Positions 42,572 to 51,284 of a stretch of 64,000 nucleotides of DNA are shown piece by piece. The DNA lies in assembly GCF_036287215.1 (NCBI RefSeq), contig NZ_CP142860.1:2790001-2854000 (forward strand), read 5' to 3'. The notes beneath the pieces are model-generated. The model ran no database searches and was not told the DNA's origin. It saw only the letters and a program-made list of their open reading frames with translations. Made by a program: the position numbers and the translations under genes. The number at the start of each line of letters is the position of its first letter. The stretch's first letter is position 1. The DNA comes from Caproiciproducens sp. CPB-2 (GTDB lineage Bacteria > Bacillota > Clostridia > Oscillospirales > Acutalibacteraceae).

Positions 42572-44818
42572 TTACATTTTGTCGTGGCAGGTTCTCGCAA
42601 TGACATCGAGCTGCTGCTCTCTCGTCAGGTCGATGAATTTTACCGCATATCCGGATACACGGATCGTAAAGTTCGCATACTCCGGTTTCTCAGGATGCTC
42701 CATCGCATCTTTCAGCTTTTCGGTGCCGAAGACGTTGACGTTCAGATGGTGGGCGCCGCGGTCAAAATATCCGTCAAGAACATGCACAAGGGTTTCGCTC
42801 TGTTCTCCCTCCGTATGCCCAAGCGTGCCCGGGCTGATGGTCTGCGTATTGGAAATGCCGTCGAGCGCATACTCGTAAGGCAGCTTTGCGACGGAGTTCA
42901 GGGAAGCGAGAAGCCCGTTCTTTTCCGCGCCGTAGGACGGGTTCGCGCCCGGCGCCAGCGGCGTCCACGCCTGTCTTCCGTCCGGAAGCGTGCCGGTGTT
43001 CTTGCCGTACACAACATTGGAGGTAATCGTAAGAATCGATGTCGTAGGCTCCGAATCACGATAGGTGTGGTATTTTGTCAGCTTCTTCATGAAGGTCTTC
43101 AAAAGCCATACGGCAATGTCGTCCGCGCGGTCGTCGTCGTTTCCGTAGCGCGGGAAATCGCCTTCGATCTGAAAGTCCACAGCCACGCCGTTCTCGTTGC
43201 GCACGGGAGTTACCTTCGCGTATTTGATGGCGGACAGGGAATCGACCACGTGGGAGAAACCCGCAATACCGGTTGCGAAGGTTCTTCTGACGTCGGTATC
43301 GATCAGCGCCATCTCCGCCGCTTCGTAATAATACTTGTCATGCATATACTGAATCAGGTTCAGGACATTCACATAAAGCCCCGCAAGCCAATCCATCATG
43401 ACGTCGTACTTCGCCATCACGTCCTCATAATCGAGGACCGCCGAGGTGACGGGCTTGTAAGCGGGTCCCACCTGCATGCCGCTCTTTTCATCCACACCGC
43501 CGTTAATGGCGTACAGCAGGCACTTGGCAAGGTTTGCGCGCGCACCGAAGAACTGCATTTCCTTACCGGTCTGCGTCGCGGATACGCAGCAGCAGATGCT
43601 GTAGTCGTCTCCCCAGATCGGGCGCATCACATCGTCGTTTTCGTATTGGATGGAGCTTGTCTTTACGGAAATGTAAGCCGCGTATTTCTTATAGTTTTCC
43701 GGCAGCTTGGAGGAATAAAGGACGGTCAGGTTCGGCTCCGGCGCGGGCCCCATATTTTCCAGCGTATGCAGGAACCGATAGTCGTTTTTGGTCACCATGT
43801 GGCGGCCGTCCATCCCAAGCCCCGCCGTTTCCAGCGTAGCCCAGACGGGGTCCCCGGAGAACAGCTGATTGTAAGAGGGGATGCGGGCGAACTTCACCAT
43901 TCTGAGCTTTAACACCAGATGGTCGATCAGCTCCTGCGCCTCCGCCTCGGTCAGCGTTCCTTCCTCCAGATCACGATGGATATAGATGTCAAGGAAGGTG
44001 GACACGCGGCCGACACTCATCGCCGCGCCGTTCTGGCTCCTGATTGCCGCCAGATACCCGAAGTAAAGCCACTGGACGGCTTCTTTGGCGTTACCGGCCG
44101 GCTCTGAAAGATCGAAGCCGTAGGCCGCCGCCATTTCCTTCATGTCCTTTAAGGCCCTGATCTGGTCGGAGAGCTCCTCTCTTTGGCGGATGATGTCATC
44201 CGTCATGATACCGGACCCGCAGTAAGAAAGATCCTCCTTCTTCTTTTCAATCAGATAGTCAATGCCGTAAAGGGCGACGCGGCGGTAATCGCCGACGATG
44301 CGGCCGCGCCCGTAGGTATCCGGAAGCCCCGTGATGATTTTATTGTGGCGGGCCTTCTTCATTTCAGGCGTATACGCGTCGAAAACCGCCTGGTTGTGCG
44401 TCTTGTGGTAATCCGTGAAAATCTTATGCAGCTCGGGGGCCGGCGTATAGCCGTAGGTGGTGCAGGCTTCCTCCGCCATCTTGATGCCGCCGTAGGGCAT
44501 AAACGCCCTTTTCAGGGGTTTGTCCGTCTGCAGTCCCACGACCTTCTCAAGGCTCTTATCCCCGCTGTCGATGTAGGCCGCCCCGTAAGCGGTGATGCCG
44601 GAGACGACCTTTGTCTCCATATCCAGCACCCCATTGTTCGCTCTTTCCTGCTTCTGCAGCTCCTGTACCTTTCCCCAAAGCTTGTTCGTCGCATCCGTCG
44701 GTTCTGCCAGAAAACTCTGGTCCCCGTCATATTGCGTGTAATTGTCCTGAATGAAATCCCTCACATTGACGTCGTCCGTCCAATGCGAACCTTTGAAGCC
44801 TCTCCATTCCTGCTTCAT
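42572..44818 (-). CDS. pflB: Pyruvate formate-lyase (glycyl radical enzyme)
   Basis: The 748-residue enzyme cleaves pyruvate with CoA to acetyl-CoA and formate. The start is ATG 44816-44818 behind AAAGGAG. The active-site cysteine pair lies in SICCCVSA, followed by [12 protein letters not shown], and the radical glycine is in [10 protein letters not shown] near the C-terminus. Length and motifs match PflB rather than diol dehydratase-like relatives. The activase gene lies upstream on the same strand, and an FNR box sits 83-96 bp before the start. Confidence 0.96.
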   Translation of the reverse strand: MKQEWRGFKGSHWTDDVNVRDFIQDNYTQYDGDQSFLAEPTDATNKLWGKVQELQKQERANNGVLDMETKVVSGITAYGAAYIDSGDKSLEKVVGLQTDKPLKRAFMPYGGIKMAEEACTTYGYTPAPELHKIFTDYHKTHNQAVFDAYTPEMKKARHNKIITGLPDTYGRGRIVGDYRRVALYGIDYLIEKKKEDLSYCGSGIMTDDIIRQREELSDQIRALKDMKEMAAAYGFDLSEPAGNAKEAVQWLYFGYLAAIRSQNGAAMSVGRVSTFLDIYIHRDLEEGTLTEAEAQELIDHLVLKLRMVKFARIPSYNQLFSGDPVWATLETAGLGMDGRHMVTKNDYRFLHTLENMGPAPEPNLTVLYSSKLPENYKKYAAYISVKTSSIQYENDDVMRPIWGDDYSICCCVSATQTGKEMQFFGARANLAKCLLYAINGGVDEKSGMQVGPAYKPVTSAVLDYEDVMAKYDVMMDWLAGLYVNVLNLIQYMHDKYYYEAAEMALIDTDVRRTFATGIAGFSHVVDSLSAIKYAKVTPVRNENGVAVDFQIEGDFPRYGNDDDRADDIAVWLLKTFMKKLTKYHTYRDSEPTTSILTITSNVVYGKNTGTLPDGRQAWTPLAPGANPSYGAEKNGLLASLNSVAKLPYEYALDGISNTQTISPGTLGHTEGEQSETLVHVLDGYFDRGAHHLNVNVFGTEKLKDAMEHPEKPEYANFTIRVSGYAVKFIDLTREQQLDVIARTCHDKM

Positions 44819-44900
44819 AGCACTACTCCTTTCTTGTGATAGCATGCAGCTTTCTTCTGCAGTTCTGACTATAGTTTAGCTGATCTGTTCTGCCGATTCC

Positions 44901-44914
44901 TTGATTGTAATCAA
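44901..44914 (-). promoter_or_regulatory. FNR box upstream of pflB
   Basis: TTGAT-TGTA-ATCAA is a perfect FNR consensus. A minus-strand TAAACT at 44873-44878 would be the -10 if the box is centred at -41.5, a class II activator position; TATAGT at 44868-44873 is an alternative. Confidence 0.75.
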
Positions 44915-44926
44915 TAATACAGCATT

Positions 44927-45706
44927 TCATGTTGCCGGGTTCCTCCGCTCGCAGCACAGCGTTTCCCTGCGCGGCCCGCTTTCCCCGCGAAGAATCCGTT
45001 CGGCATTTTTCACGCGCTCCGCGCCGGGCGACTTTACCCCTTCCAGAGAATATGGAATGCCAAGCTCTTTCCATTTGTATTGACCCATGGCATGGTAAGG
45101 AAGCACCTCGATCTTCTCCACATTTTTAAGCGCGGCGATGAACTCCCGTGTTCTGTGCAGATAACCGTCGTCGTCCGTAATCCCCGGAACAAGCACATAC
45201 CGGATCCAGACAGGCTTGCCGATATCGGACAGATAGCGGAACATATCCAGAATATTTTCGTTCGGCTGTCCCGTCAGCTTTCGATGCTCCATGGGGTCGA
45301 TATGCTTGATATCCATTAAAAGAAGATCCGTGTAACGCATCAGCTCCCGGAATTTTGAAAAAAACGGTTCCTCCCTCGTAAAAGGCTGCCCCGCCGTATC
45401 GATCGCGGTATGGATTCCGCGCGCTTTGGCCTTCTGAAACAGCTCGAGAAGAAAATCGATCTGCAAAAGGGGTTCCCCGCCGCTGACGGTAATCCCGCCT
45501 TCCTTTCCCCAATAGCTGCGGTACCGCTCCGCCTGATCCAGCAGCTCGTCCGCCGTGCGCAGGTCGTTGGAACGAGGGTCCCACGTATCGACGTTGTGGC
45601 AATAGCGGCAGCGCATCATGCATCCTTTTAAAAAGATAAGAAAGCGGACTCCCGGACCGTCGACGGAACCGAAGGATTCTGTGGAATGGATTGCTCCTCT
45701 GATCAT
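44927..45706 (-). CDS. pflA: Pyruvate formate-lyase activating enzyme (radical SAM)
   Basis: The 259-residue protein installs the glycyl radical on PflB. The radical-SAM cluster motif CMMRCRYC (CxxxCxxC) is near residue 29, preceded by SFGSVDGPGVRF, the PflA signature. Other SAM motifs include TVSGGEPLLQ and DIKHIDP. The C-terminal tail after ESGPRRETLCCERR is slightly extended relative to E. coli PflA. Start ATG 45704-45706 follows GGAAGAGG. It has its own promoter with an FNR box. Confidence 0.94.
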   Translation of the reverse strand: MIRGAIHSTESFGSVDGPGVRFLIFLKGCMMRCRYCHNVDTWDPRSNDLRTADELLDQAERYRSYWGKEGGITVSGGEPLLQIDFLLELFQKAKARGIHTAIDTAGQPFTREEPFFSKFRELMRYTDLLLMDIKHIDPMEHRKLTGQPNENILDMFRYLSDIGKPVWIRYVLVPGITDDDGYLHRTREFIAALKNVEKIEVLPYHAMGQYKWKELGIPYSLEGVKSPGAERVKNAERILRGESGPRRETLCCERRNPAT

Positions 45707-45759
45707 ATGCCTCTTCCTTTCTGGTGCTTTCAGTATACTCCCGCTTCTGCTCTTTTTCT

Positions 45760-45773
45760 TTGATCAGAATCAA
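45760..45773 (-). promoter_or_regulatory. FNR box upstream of pflA
   Basis: TTGAT-CAGA-ATCAA is a perfect FNR consensus. The minus-strand TATACT at 45732-45737 places the box centre at -41.5 relative to the expected start near 45725, the classic activating position. Confidence 0.8.
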
Positions 45774-45819
45774 GTTTCCAACGAGTGGATTTCTTAATTA
45801 TGAACCCGGCTTTCGTCAT

Positions 45820-45854
45820 GATACTCCCTCCCGCCTGTGGCGGGAGGGAGTATC
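45820..45854. repeat. Long perfect GC-rich hairpin without T-tract
   Basis: A perfect 16-bp inverted repeat (45820-45835 with 45839-45854) with a TGT loop. No T-tract follows on either strand, so it is not a standard terminator. Its C-rich/G-rich core resembles the hairpins within the dispersed repeat units. Confidence 0.6.
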
Positions 45855-45910
45855 AAAAAATATCCGCGTTTTTCTAAGGAAGATCCGTATCAGGCAGTAG
45901 GATATACTCA

Positions 45911-45957
45911 AAAAAAGGGAGGGCCTGCCGCCTGCAATTCACAGGCAACAAGCCCTC
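45911..45957 (-). terminator. Terminator of the FNR-like regulator gene
   Basis: Paired blocks 45919-45924 with 45952-45957 and 45930-45934 with 45942-45946 form an interrupted stem, followed on the minus strand by a run of T (45911-45916). It lies 41 bp after the stop. Confidence 0.7.
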
Positions 45958-45997
45958 TCCGCCGCTTCATGAAAATATCCGCCTGAGTTTTTTGGGG

Positions 45998-46723
45998 TCA
46001 CTTCTCCGGCTGGCTGGCTTCATAAATTTTCTTCAGTCCGCTGCGGTCCGTGACCAGGATCTTCCCCTGGCCGAGCCTTTGAATGAAACCATCCTTTTCA
46101 AACCGGCTCAGGTTCCTGCTGACCGTCTCCGGGCGCAGCCCAATGCTGGCGGCGATATCCTCCAGCTTCAGCTTGATCTCCGGTCCGACGCACCGGATAT
46201 CCCTGTCCAGCAGAAATCCCGCCAGGCGTATTTTCGGGTCACGGATGGAAAGCAGCAGCGCCTTTTCATTGGCGTCCTTTAACCGGAGGGAGAGAAGGGA
46301 AATCAGGTTCATCGCAATCCCCGGGCGATCGGCGAGAAGCTGTATAAATTCACTTTTTCTGATCTCGCACAGCTCCACCTTTGACAGGCACACCGCCGAA
46401 TAGGGAAAAACGGCATTTTCGAGGAAAAGATTTTCCCATACGGCGTCTCCGTCGTGAATGATATCAAGGATGTATTCGTTTCCGTCCGCGTCATATTTAC
46501 AGAGCTTGATCCTTCCTTTCCGGATGATCAGGACAGAGTCCACTTGCTCGCCTACCCTGAACAGAAAACTGCCCTTTGCTTTGGTCGTCTGTATGGAGTG
46601 TTCCGTAAGGTTTTTTTGCAGGTCTTTCGGAAGCGTACTGAACAAGGGAATCGCCATCGTGCACAAAAGACCGTTTTTACAGTTTGCGCATCCGGAAAAC
46701 ATTTTTTTATCCCCTTTTTCCAT
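45998..46723 (-). CDS. FNR/CRP-family regulator with complete Fe-S cysteine set
   Basis: The 241-residue protein starts at ATG 46721-46723 behind GGAGAGGG. The N-terminus has CANCKNGLLC (Cys12, 15, 21), the same CxxCx5C spacing as E. coli FNR, and LCEI places Cys119 where FNR Cys122 lies. These four ligate an oxygen-labile [4Fe-4S] cluster in FNR. A cyclic-nucleotide-like beta barrel spans about 40-150, and the recognition helix ETVSR matches FNR's ETISR. Two perfect FNR boxes lie upstream of the adjacent pflA and pflB. It is probably an oxygen-sensing activator of the glycyl radical system. Confidence 0.9.
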   Translation of the reverse strand: MEKGDKKMFSGCANCKNGLLCTMAIPLFSTLPKDLQKNLTEHSIQTTKAKGSFLFRVGEQVDSVLIIRKGRIKLCKYDADGNEYILDIIHDGDAVWENLFLENAVFPYSAVCLSKVELCEIRKSEFIQLLADRPGIAMNLISLLSLRLKDANEKALLLSIRDPKIRLAGFLLDRDIRCVGPEIKLKLEDIAASIGLRPETVSRNLSRFEKDGFIQRLGQGKILVTDRSGLKKIYEASQPEK

Positions 46724-46818
46724 CACAATACCCTCTCCATCCATTTCAATCTCTCAAGTATCTTTTTCTATATTTTATCATAACCCAATCATAAGGGAAA
46801 GAAAAAAGTCGGGCATGG

Positions 46819-47628
46819 TCAACGAATCTCCCGGATGCCGGCCAGTATCCTTTTTGTCAGAAGAACCAAGACAAGGACGGCAACGGAAACGAGTGCGGTA
46901 AAGCCCCCCGGAGCCACATTCAGGTAAAAAGAGACAAACAGCCCCAGCATAATATCGATCACACTGAAAAGAATGGAAAACAGCAGGGTCGCTTTAAACC
47001 CTTTTCCCAGCTGCAGAGCGGTAGCGACCGGAAGCGCGATCATGGAGCTGAGCACTAAAACGCCCACAATCCGGATGGAAACGGAGATTGCGGAGGCCAC
47101 AAGGATCGAAAACACATAGTTGATCAGCTTCACCCTTACCCCCGCAACTTTTGCGGCTTCCTCGTCGTATGCGATGTAAAGCATCTGATGATACAAAAAA
47201 ACAAGGGCCAGAACAGAAATGACGCTGAGCACGACCACCATGATCATATCGAACCGGGTAACGGTAAGAATACTGCCGAACATGAAGGAATCCGCGTTGG
47301 CATGGAGCTTTCCGGAACTGATGATGGTGATAGCGGTACCTACGCTTAGCGCAAGCACAATGCTCAGAATCAAATCCGTGTATTTTTTAAAATAGGTTCT
47401 GAGAAATTCGATCAGGGCGCCGCAAATGGAAGTAAAGACAAACGCTCCCAGAACGGGATTCTGGTTCAGCATCAGCCCGATCGTAATCCCGGCCAGGGAA
47501 GCATGGGACAAGGTGTCCCCGATCATGGAATATCGCCGAAGGACCAGAAAAATTCCGATACAGGGACATAAAACGGAAATAAACACCGAAACAAACAATG
47601 CGTTTTGCATAAAACTATAATTCAACAT
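46819..47628 (-). CDS. znuB: Zinc ABC transporter permease (ZnuB)
   Basis: The 269-residue membrane protein has seven to eight spans and the ABC-3 family pattern: RRYSMIGDTLSHASLAGI near the N-terminus, and AYDEEAAKVAGV facing the ATPase. I place the start at ATG 47626-47628, eight bases after AAGGGTG, overlapping the znuC stop by 14 bp. Manganese permeases have the same fold; the Zur-type sites and zinc-response neighbours favour zinc. Confidence 0.88.
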   Translation of the reverse strand: MLNYSFMQNALFVSVFISVLCPCIGIFLVLRRYSMIGDTLSHASLAGITIGLMLNQNPVLGAFVFTSICGALIEFLRTYFKKYTDLILSIVLALSVGTAITIISSGKLHANADSFMFGSILTVTRFDMIMVVVLSVISVLALVFLYHQMLYIAYDEEAAKVAGVRVKLINYVFSILVASAISVSIRIVGVLVLSSMIALPVATALQLGKGFKATLLFSILFSVIDIMLGLFVSFYLNVAPGGFTALVSVAVLVLVLLTKRILAGIREIR

Positions 47629-48298
47629 CTGCATCACCCTTATCATTTCTCTTTAAATATTCATCGGCATACTGTTTCGGGGAACAAAGATGCCCCTGAC
47701 CGTTGACCAGATGGTAAATCAGCGTGGAATTGGAAACCGCGGCGTCCAGATTATGCTCTACCGAAACAATCGTTATTTGATTTTCCCGGTTCATCTTCCT
47801 CAGAAAGCCATAGATCTCTTTTTGGCTGCCAATGTCGACTCCGGTGGAAGGCTCGTCCAGAATCAGTAAATCGGGATCGCCTGTCAAAGCTCTGGCAATC
47901 AGGATTTTCTGGGTTTGTCCGCCGGACAGCGTCCCCATTAAAGCGCCGGAAAACTCGGACATCCCGACTTTCTCAAGATTTTCCGCAAGGATGCCCTTAT
48001 TTTTTATTTTCAAAAGCTTACGATAGGAATTTAACATCTCATAAACGGTAATAGGAAAATTGGAGTTTGAAAAATCATTTTTCTGCGGCACATATCCAAT
48101 CCTCCTGGCTTCTGAGGCAATGGTTCCTTCCGTCGGTTTTATGAATTTTAAAATCAGCCGCATCAGCGTGCTTTTACCGGAACCGTTTTCCCCTACTACG
48201 GAAACATATTCCCCCCGCCGTATATCCAGGTCGATCCCCCTGAGCACATAGGGCGCGGCCCCCGTATACGAAAAAGATAAGTTTTCTGCCTTAATCAT
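47615..48298 (-). CDS. znuC: Zinc ABC transporter ATPase (ZnuC)
   Basis: The 227-residue ATPase has Walker A GENGSGKST, signature LSGGQTQK, Walker B LLILDEPSTGVD and H-loop VEHNLD. It starts at ATG 48296-48298 behind AAGGGGAA. It is transcribed divergently from znuA, an unusual split of the importer genes, and is coupled to znuB. Confidence 0.9.
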   Translation of the reverse strand: MIKAENLSFSYTGAAPYVLRGIDLDIRRGEYVSVVGENGSGKSTLMRLILKFIKPTEGTIASEARRIGYVPQKNDFSNSNFPITVYEMLNSYRKLLKIKNKGILAENLEKVGMSEFSGALMGTLSGGQTQKILIARALTGDPDLLILDEPSTGVDIGSQKEIYGFLRKMNRENQITIVSVEHNLDAAVSNSTLIYHLVNGQGHLCSPKQYADEYLKRNDKGDADVEL

Positions 48299-48348
48299 AA
48301 TAATTCCCCTTATTTCATATTCAGCGTATCAACAAAAATCTCTATTAC

Positions 48349-48425
48349 AGCAATTTCATTTCAGTTTACGAGACAAAACGTGTTTTCCTCCCCCGCCAAA
48401 GGCGGGGGAGGAACGCAACCTTGTT
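48349..48425 (-). repeat. Dispersed hairpin repeat, copy 2 (inverted)
   Basis: The 77-bp unit is the reverse complement of the one at 42401-42476, sharing GACAAAACG and AACAAGG blocks at its ends. The centre forms a C5GCC-AAA-GGCG5 hairpin. It lies between the divergent znuC and znuA genes, upstream of the znuA promoter. Confidence 0.7.
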
Positions 48426-48470
48426 GCAGAATCAACTGGAAATGCTATAGAAATATTTTCAAGGAATCGC

Positions 48471-48499
48471 TTGACAAGGATTCCCTTCCGGATTATATT
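48471..48499 (+). promoter_or_regulatory. Promoter of znuA
   Basis: TTGACA (48471-48476), a 17-bp spacer and TATATT (48494-48499), with the start expected near 48506, inside the Zur-type palindrome. Confidence 0.75.
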
Positions 48500-48504
48500 A
48501 TAAA

Positions 48505-48525
48505 TACAAATGAGTCGCATTTGCA
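48505..48525. promoter_or_regulatory. Candidate Zur box over the znuA start site
   Basis: CAAATG (48507-48512) and CATTTG (48518-48523) are inverted around AGTCG, extended by TA/CA ends. The sequence resembles the sites at 50852-50882 and 51938-51960. All three overlie a predicted transcription start. Confidence 0.7.
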
Positions 48526-48550
48526 AGTAATTATTTTTTGGAGGTAAAAA

Positions 48551-49525
48551 ATGTTTAAACGGTATACGGCGCTCCTGCTAAGTGTAGCAGCCGTTATGAG
48601 CGTGGGCCTTTCGGCGTGCGGAAGCAACAATCCGGCGAGCGCGGAGGCGTCCGGCGCGGCCCCGGCTTCCAGTACGGCAGCGGAAGAAAGCAAGGGCCCG
48701 GACAGCAGGATAAAGGTTTCGGTAACTTTTAACGCTATGAAAGAGTTTACGGAAGCGGTCGGCAAAGACAAGGTGGATGTCGCCACGATTATCCCGGACG
48801 GAACAGAGCCGCACGATTTCGAACCGAAAGCACAGGACCTTGTCGCCCTCAGCACGGCACAGGTCTTTGTATACAGCGGATTGGGCATGGAGGCCTGGAC
48901 GGAGGACGCGGTCAAATCCGCGAACAATCCGAATTTGATCACCGTGGAAGCCTCGAAGGGCGCGGATCCGATCAAAAACACGGATCCGGAAGAAATTGAG
49001 GAACACGGACAGTACGATCCCCATATTTGGCTGAGCCTGAAAGGCGCTGAAATTGAAGTGAAAAATATCAAAGACGCGCTGGTCAAAGCCGACGGAGCCA
49101 ACCAACAATATTATGAGAAAAATTGTGATGATTTTGTTTCCAAATTGGAAAATCTTTATACAGAATACAATAAAAAATTCCAATCCGCAGAAAAGAAGAG
49201 CTTTGTTACGGGACATGCCGCTTTCGGGTATCTCTGCCGCGATTTCGGGCTGGAGCAAAACAGCGTGGAAGACGTCTTCGCCGAGGGAGAACCCAGCGCG
49301 CAGCAGCTGACGGAGCTTGTCAAATACTGCAAAGATAACAAGGTAACGACCATTTTCGCCGAGGAAATGGCAAGCCCGGACGTTTCAAAAACGTTGGCCA
49401 AGGAAGTCGGAGCGAATGTCGAAACCATTTATACCATTGAGGGCGGTGAAGACAACAAAACGTATCTGGAGCGGGTCGAAAGCAATCTGAGTAAAATCTA
49501 TGCGAGTCTGGAAAGCAAAACCTGA
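48551..49525 (+). CDS. znuA: Zinc-binding lipoprotein of ABC importer (ZnuA)
   Basis: The 324-residue precursor has a lipoprotein signal ending in LSAC (Cys23), then an Ala/Ser-rich linker to about residue 50. The cluster A-I binding fold has metal-ligand histidines in EPHDFEP, DPHIW and TGHAAFGYL, with acidic residues in IFAEEM. It lacks the His-rich loop of enterobacterial ZnuA. ATG 48551 follows a strong GGAGG. It delivers zinc to ZnuB. Confidence 0.9.
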   Translation: MFKRYTALLLSVAAVMSVGLSACGSNNPASAEASGAAPASSTAAEESKGPDSRIKVSVTFNAMKEFTEAVGKDKVDVATIIPDGTEPHDFEPKAQDLVALSTAQVFVYSGLGMEAWTEDAVKSANNPNLITVEASKGADPIKNTDPEEIEEHGQYDPHIWLSLKGAEIEVKNIKDALVKADGANQQYYEKNCDDFVSKLENLYTEYNKKFQSAEKKSFVTGHAAFGYLCRDFGLEQNSVEDVFAEGEPSAQQLTELVKYCKDNKVTTIFAEEMASPDVSKTLAKEVGANVETIYTIEGGEDNKTYLERVESNLSKIYASLESKT

Positions 49526-49566
49526 TTTTTGGGAACAGGATGACTCGGGCAGATCCTGACAGAAGG

Positions 49567-49604
49567 AGGACCTTAATTTTGTGTTTCACACAAATTAAGG
49601 TCCT
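49567..49604 (+). terminator. Terminator after znuA
   Basis: A 17-bp stem with one bulge (49567-49584 with 49588-49604), a TTC loop, then TTCTACCC. It separates znuA from the COG0523 gene. Confidence 0.7.
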
Positions 49605-49694
49605 TTCTACCCTGTAAATTGCAATGAAAATATCCCACAAACGGATTTTTCGGGATGTGAATTTTTTAGTAACCATTGAAAGAAGGGATTCCCA

Positions 49695-50828
49695 TTGATC
49701 AGGCAAATACCGGTTACGGTTTTGACCGGATATCTTGGCTCGGGGAAAACGACCGTAATGAACCATGTGCTCAATAATCAGGCGGGTTTAAGAGTCGCCG
49801 TCATTGTAAACGATATGGGCGAAGTAAACATCGACGCCGCATTGATCGAAAAAGAAAACCATGTTTCGCAAAGCGACGAAAGCCTGGTCCCCCTTTCCAA
49901 CGGCTGCATTTGCTGTACCCTGCGGACGGACCTGATGCAGCAGGTCACCCAGCTTGTAAAATCCAACCGGTACGACTATATCCTGATTGAGGCCAGCGGA
50001 ATCTGTGAGCCGCTCCCTATTGCGCAAACCCTGACGTTAATGGACGGAAGCATCGGGAACGGCAGACTGCCGAAAATATGCAGGCTCGACACAATCGCGA
50101 CCGTCGTTGACGCCTGCAGGCTGGAAACGGAATTTTTAGGAGGGGCTTCGCTGCTGCAGGCCGACGAACTTGGAGAGGATGATATTGTACAATTGCTGGT
50201 TCAGCAAATCGAATTTTGCAACGTCATCATACTGAATAAAACGGACATGGTCGGCAAAGCTCAGCTGCACAGGATTCAGGCCATTCTTCAAAAGCTGCAG
50301 CCGTCTGCAAACATCATCTGCACGGAGTACGGCAGAATTGAGCCGAAAGACATTTTAAACACAGAGCTTTTCCACTTTGAAGAGGCATGCCTGGCGCCGG
50401 GATGGGTGCAGGAGCTTGAAAACACACAAAACGGGGAGAAGGAAGGAGAAGAGGAAGAATACGGTATCAATTCCTTTGTATACGAAAGGAGGCTTCCGTT
50501 TGATCCCGCAAAGCTGTCCAAATGGCTGGAAAGCTGGCCCAAAAGCATCGTAAGATGCAAAGGGATCGCCTGGATGTCCAATCATAACGATACCATTTTC
50601 CTTTTTGAACAAGCCGGGCAGGCAATCGATATGACTCCCTTCGGCCGTTGGCTCGCGTCGGGGACAAAATCTGAGCAGGAAAAAGCCTTTACAAAAAATC
50701 CGGATGCAAAAAAGGATTGGGATCCAAAAGTCGGGGACCGCATGACGAAACTGGTTTTTATCGGGATCCGCCTCAATAAGGAAAAAATAAGCGGCTCTCT
50801 GGATAAATGTTTATTCACAGAATCTTGA
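49695..50828 (+). CDS. COG0523-family metallochaperone GTPase (ZigA/CobW-like)
   Basis: The 377-residue G3E GTPase has Walker A GYLGSGKTT, the metal-binding GCICC motif (residues about 71-75), a Walker B-like LIEASGICEP and the NKTD guanine motif, with a C-terminal CobW domain. Start TTG 49695 follows GAAGGG. COG0523 members under Zur control are thought to pass scarce zinc to client enzymes. A nearby acidic stretch (GEKEGEEEEYG) replaces the His-rich linker of many relatives. Confidence 0.9.
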   Translation: MIRQIPVTVLTGYLGSGKTTVMNHVLNNQAGLRVAVIVNDMGEVNIDAALIEKENHVSQSDESLVPLSNGCICCTLRTDLMQQVTQLVKSNRYDYILIEASGICEPLPIAQTLTLMDGSIGNGRLPKICRLDTIATVVDACRLETEFLGGASLLQADELGEDDIVQLLVQQIEFCNVIILNKTDMVGKAQLHRIQAILQKLQPSANIICTEYGRIEPKDILNTELFHFEEACLAPGWVQELENTQNGEKEGEEEEYGINSFVYERRLPFDPAKLSKWLESWPKSIVRCKGIAWMSNHNDTIFLFEQAGQAIDMTPFGRWLASGTKSEQEKAFTKNPDAKKDWDPKVGDRMTKLVFIGIRLNKEKISGSLDKCLFTES

Positions 50829-50853
50829 CAAAGATCATCTGAAGTGCTAATAT
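50825..50853 (+). promoter_or_regulatory. Promoter of the zinc-ribbon/S14/L33 operon
   Basis: TTGACA (50825-50830), a 17-bp spacer and TAATAT (50848-50853). The start would be about 50860, inside the palindrome that follows. The -35 overlaps the end of the COG0523 gene. Confidence 0.7.
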
Positions 50854-50882
50854 AGATGCAAACGAGTCTTATTTGCATCTAT
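50852..50882. promoter_or_regulatory. Candidate Zur box upstream of the zinc-stress operon
   Basis: ATAGATGCAAA (50852-50862) and TTTGCATCTAT (50872-50882) form a perfect 11-bp inverted repeat around a 9-bp centre containing GAGTC, as in the znuA site. Confidence 0.7.
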
Positions 50883-50886
50883 TATA

Positions 50887-50955
50887 TGCCCTCGTAGCTT
50901 AACGCAAGAGTTTTGGTGTTTCCAAAGGTGTCGGTTGAACTCCGTCCCAGGGCAA
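50887..50955 (+). ncRNA. Degenerate tRNA-like sequence in the leader of the zinc-stress operon
   Basis: TGCCCT at the 5' end pairs with AGGGCA at the 3' end (50949-50954), like an acceptor stem. The middle forms a 5-bp arm (50911-50915 with 50923-50927) with a 7-nt loop containing GTT after T33, and a T-arm-like GGTTGAACTCC follows. The D-loop lacks GG, the variable loop is too short and no CCA is encoded. It could be a tRNA remnant (Asn-like anticodon) or a structured leader. It lies between the Zur-type site and the next gene. Confidence 0.35.
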
Positions 50956-50980
50956 AAACATGTAAAGTGAGGAAAACAGT

Positions 50981-51259
50981 ATGTACGAAGACAAGGTGCT
51001 GGTTTGTCAGGATTGTGGGAAAGAGTTTACCTGGACAGCCGGGGAACAGGAATTTTATGCCGCGAAAGGCTTCGTAAACGAGCCGAGGCGCTGCCCCGAA
51101 TGCAGGAAGAAGCGCAAGGAAGGACAGAAACCGGAACGGGTAATGTATGACGCCGTGTGCGCGGCTTGCGGAAAGCCTTGCAAAGTTCCCTTTCAGCCGA
51201 CCGAGGGGCGTCCCGTATATTGCAGCGAATGCTTTGCGAAAATGAGAGAACAGGCGTGA
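50981..51259 (+). CDS. Small zinc-ribbon protein
   Basis: The 92-residue protein has an N-terminal ribbon with CQDCGKEF and CPECRKKRK (zf-trcl-like, about residues 9-46) and a second Cys4 ribbon, [12 protein letters not shown] and YCSECF (about 61-88). It would bind two zinc ions. Being induced under zinc limitation is odd for a zinc binder, so it may be a storage, chaperone or RNA-binding factor. It starts at ATG 50981 behind AGTGAGG, followed by S14 at 25 bp. Confidence 0.85.
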   Translation: MYEDKVLVCQDCGKEFTWTAGEQEFYAAKGFVNEPRRCPECRKKRKEGQKPERVMYDAVCAACGKPCKVPFQPTEGRPVYCSECFAKMREQA

Positions 51260-51284
51260 AGCTTCAATATCAGGGAGGTTTGAA

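Noticed and set aside
48349..48425. Terminator of znuA or znuC
   Set aside because: It lies upstream of both divergent genes, not downstream, and matches another repeat at 42401-42476; it is a repeat unit.
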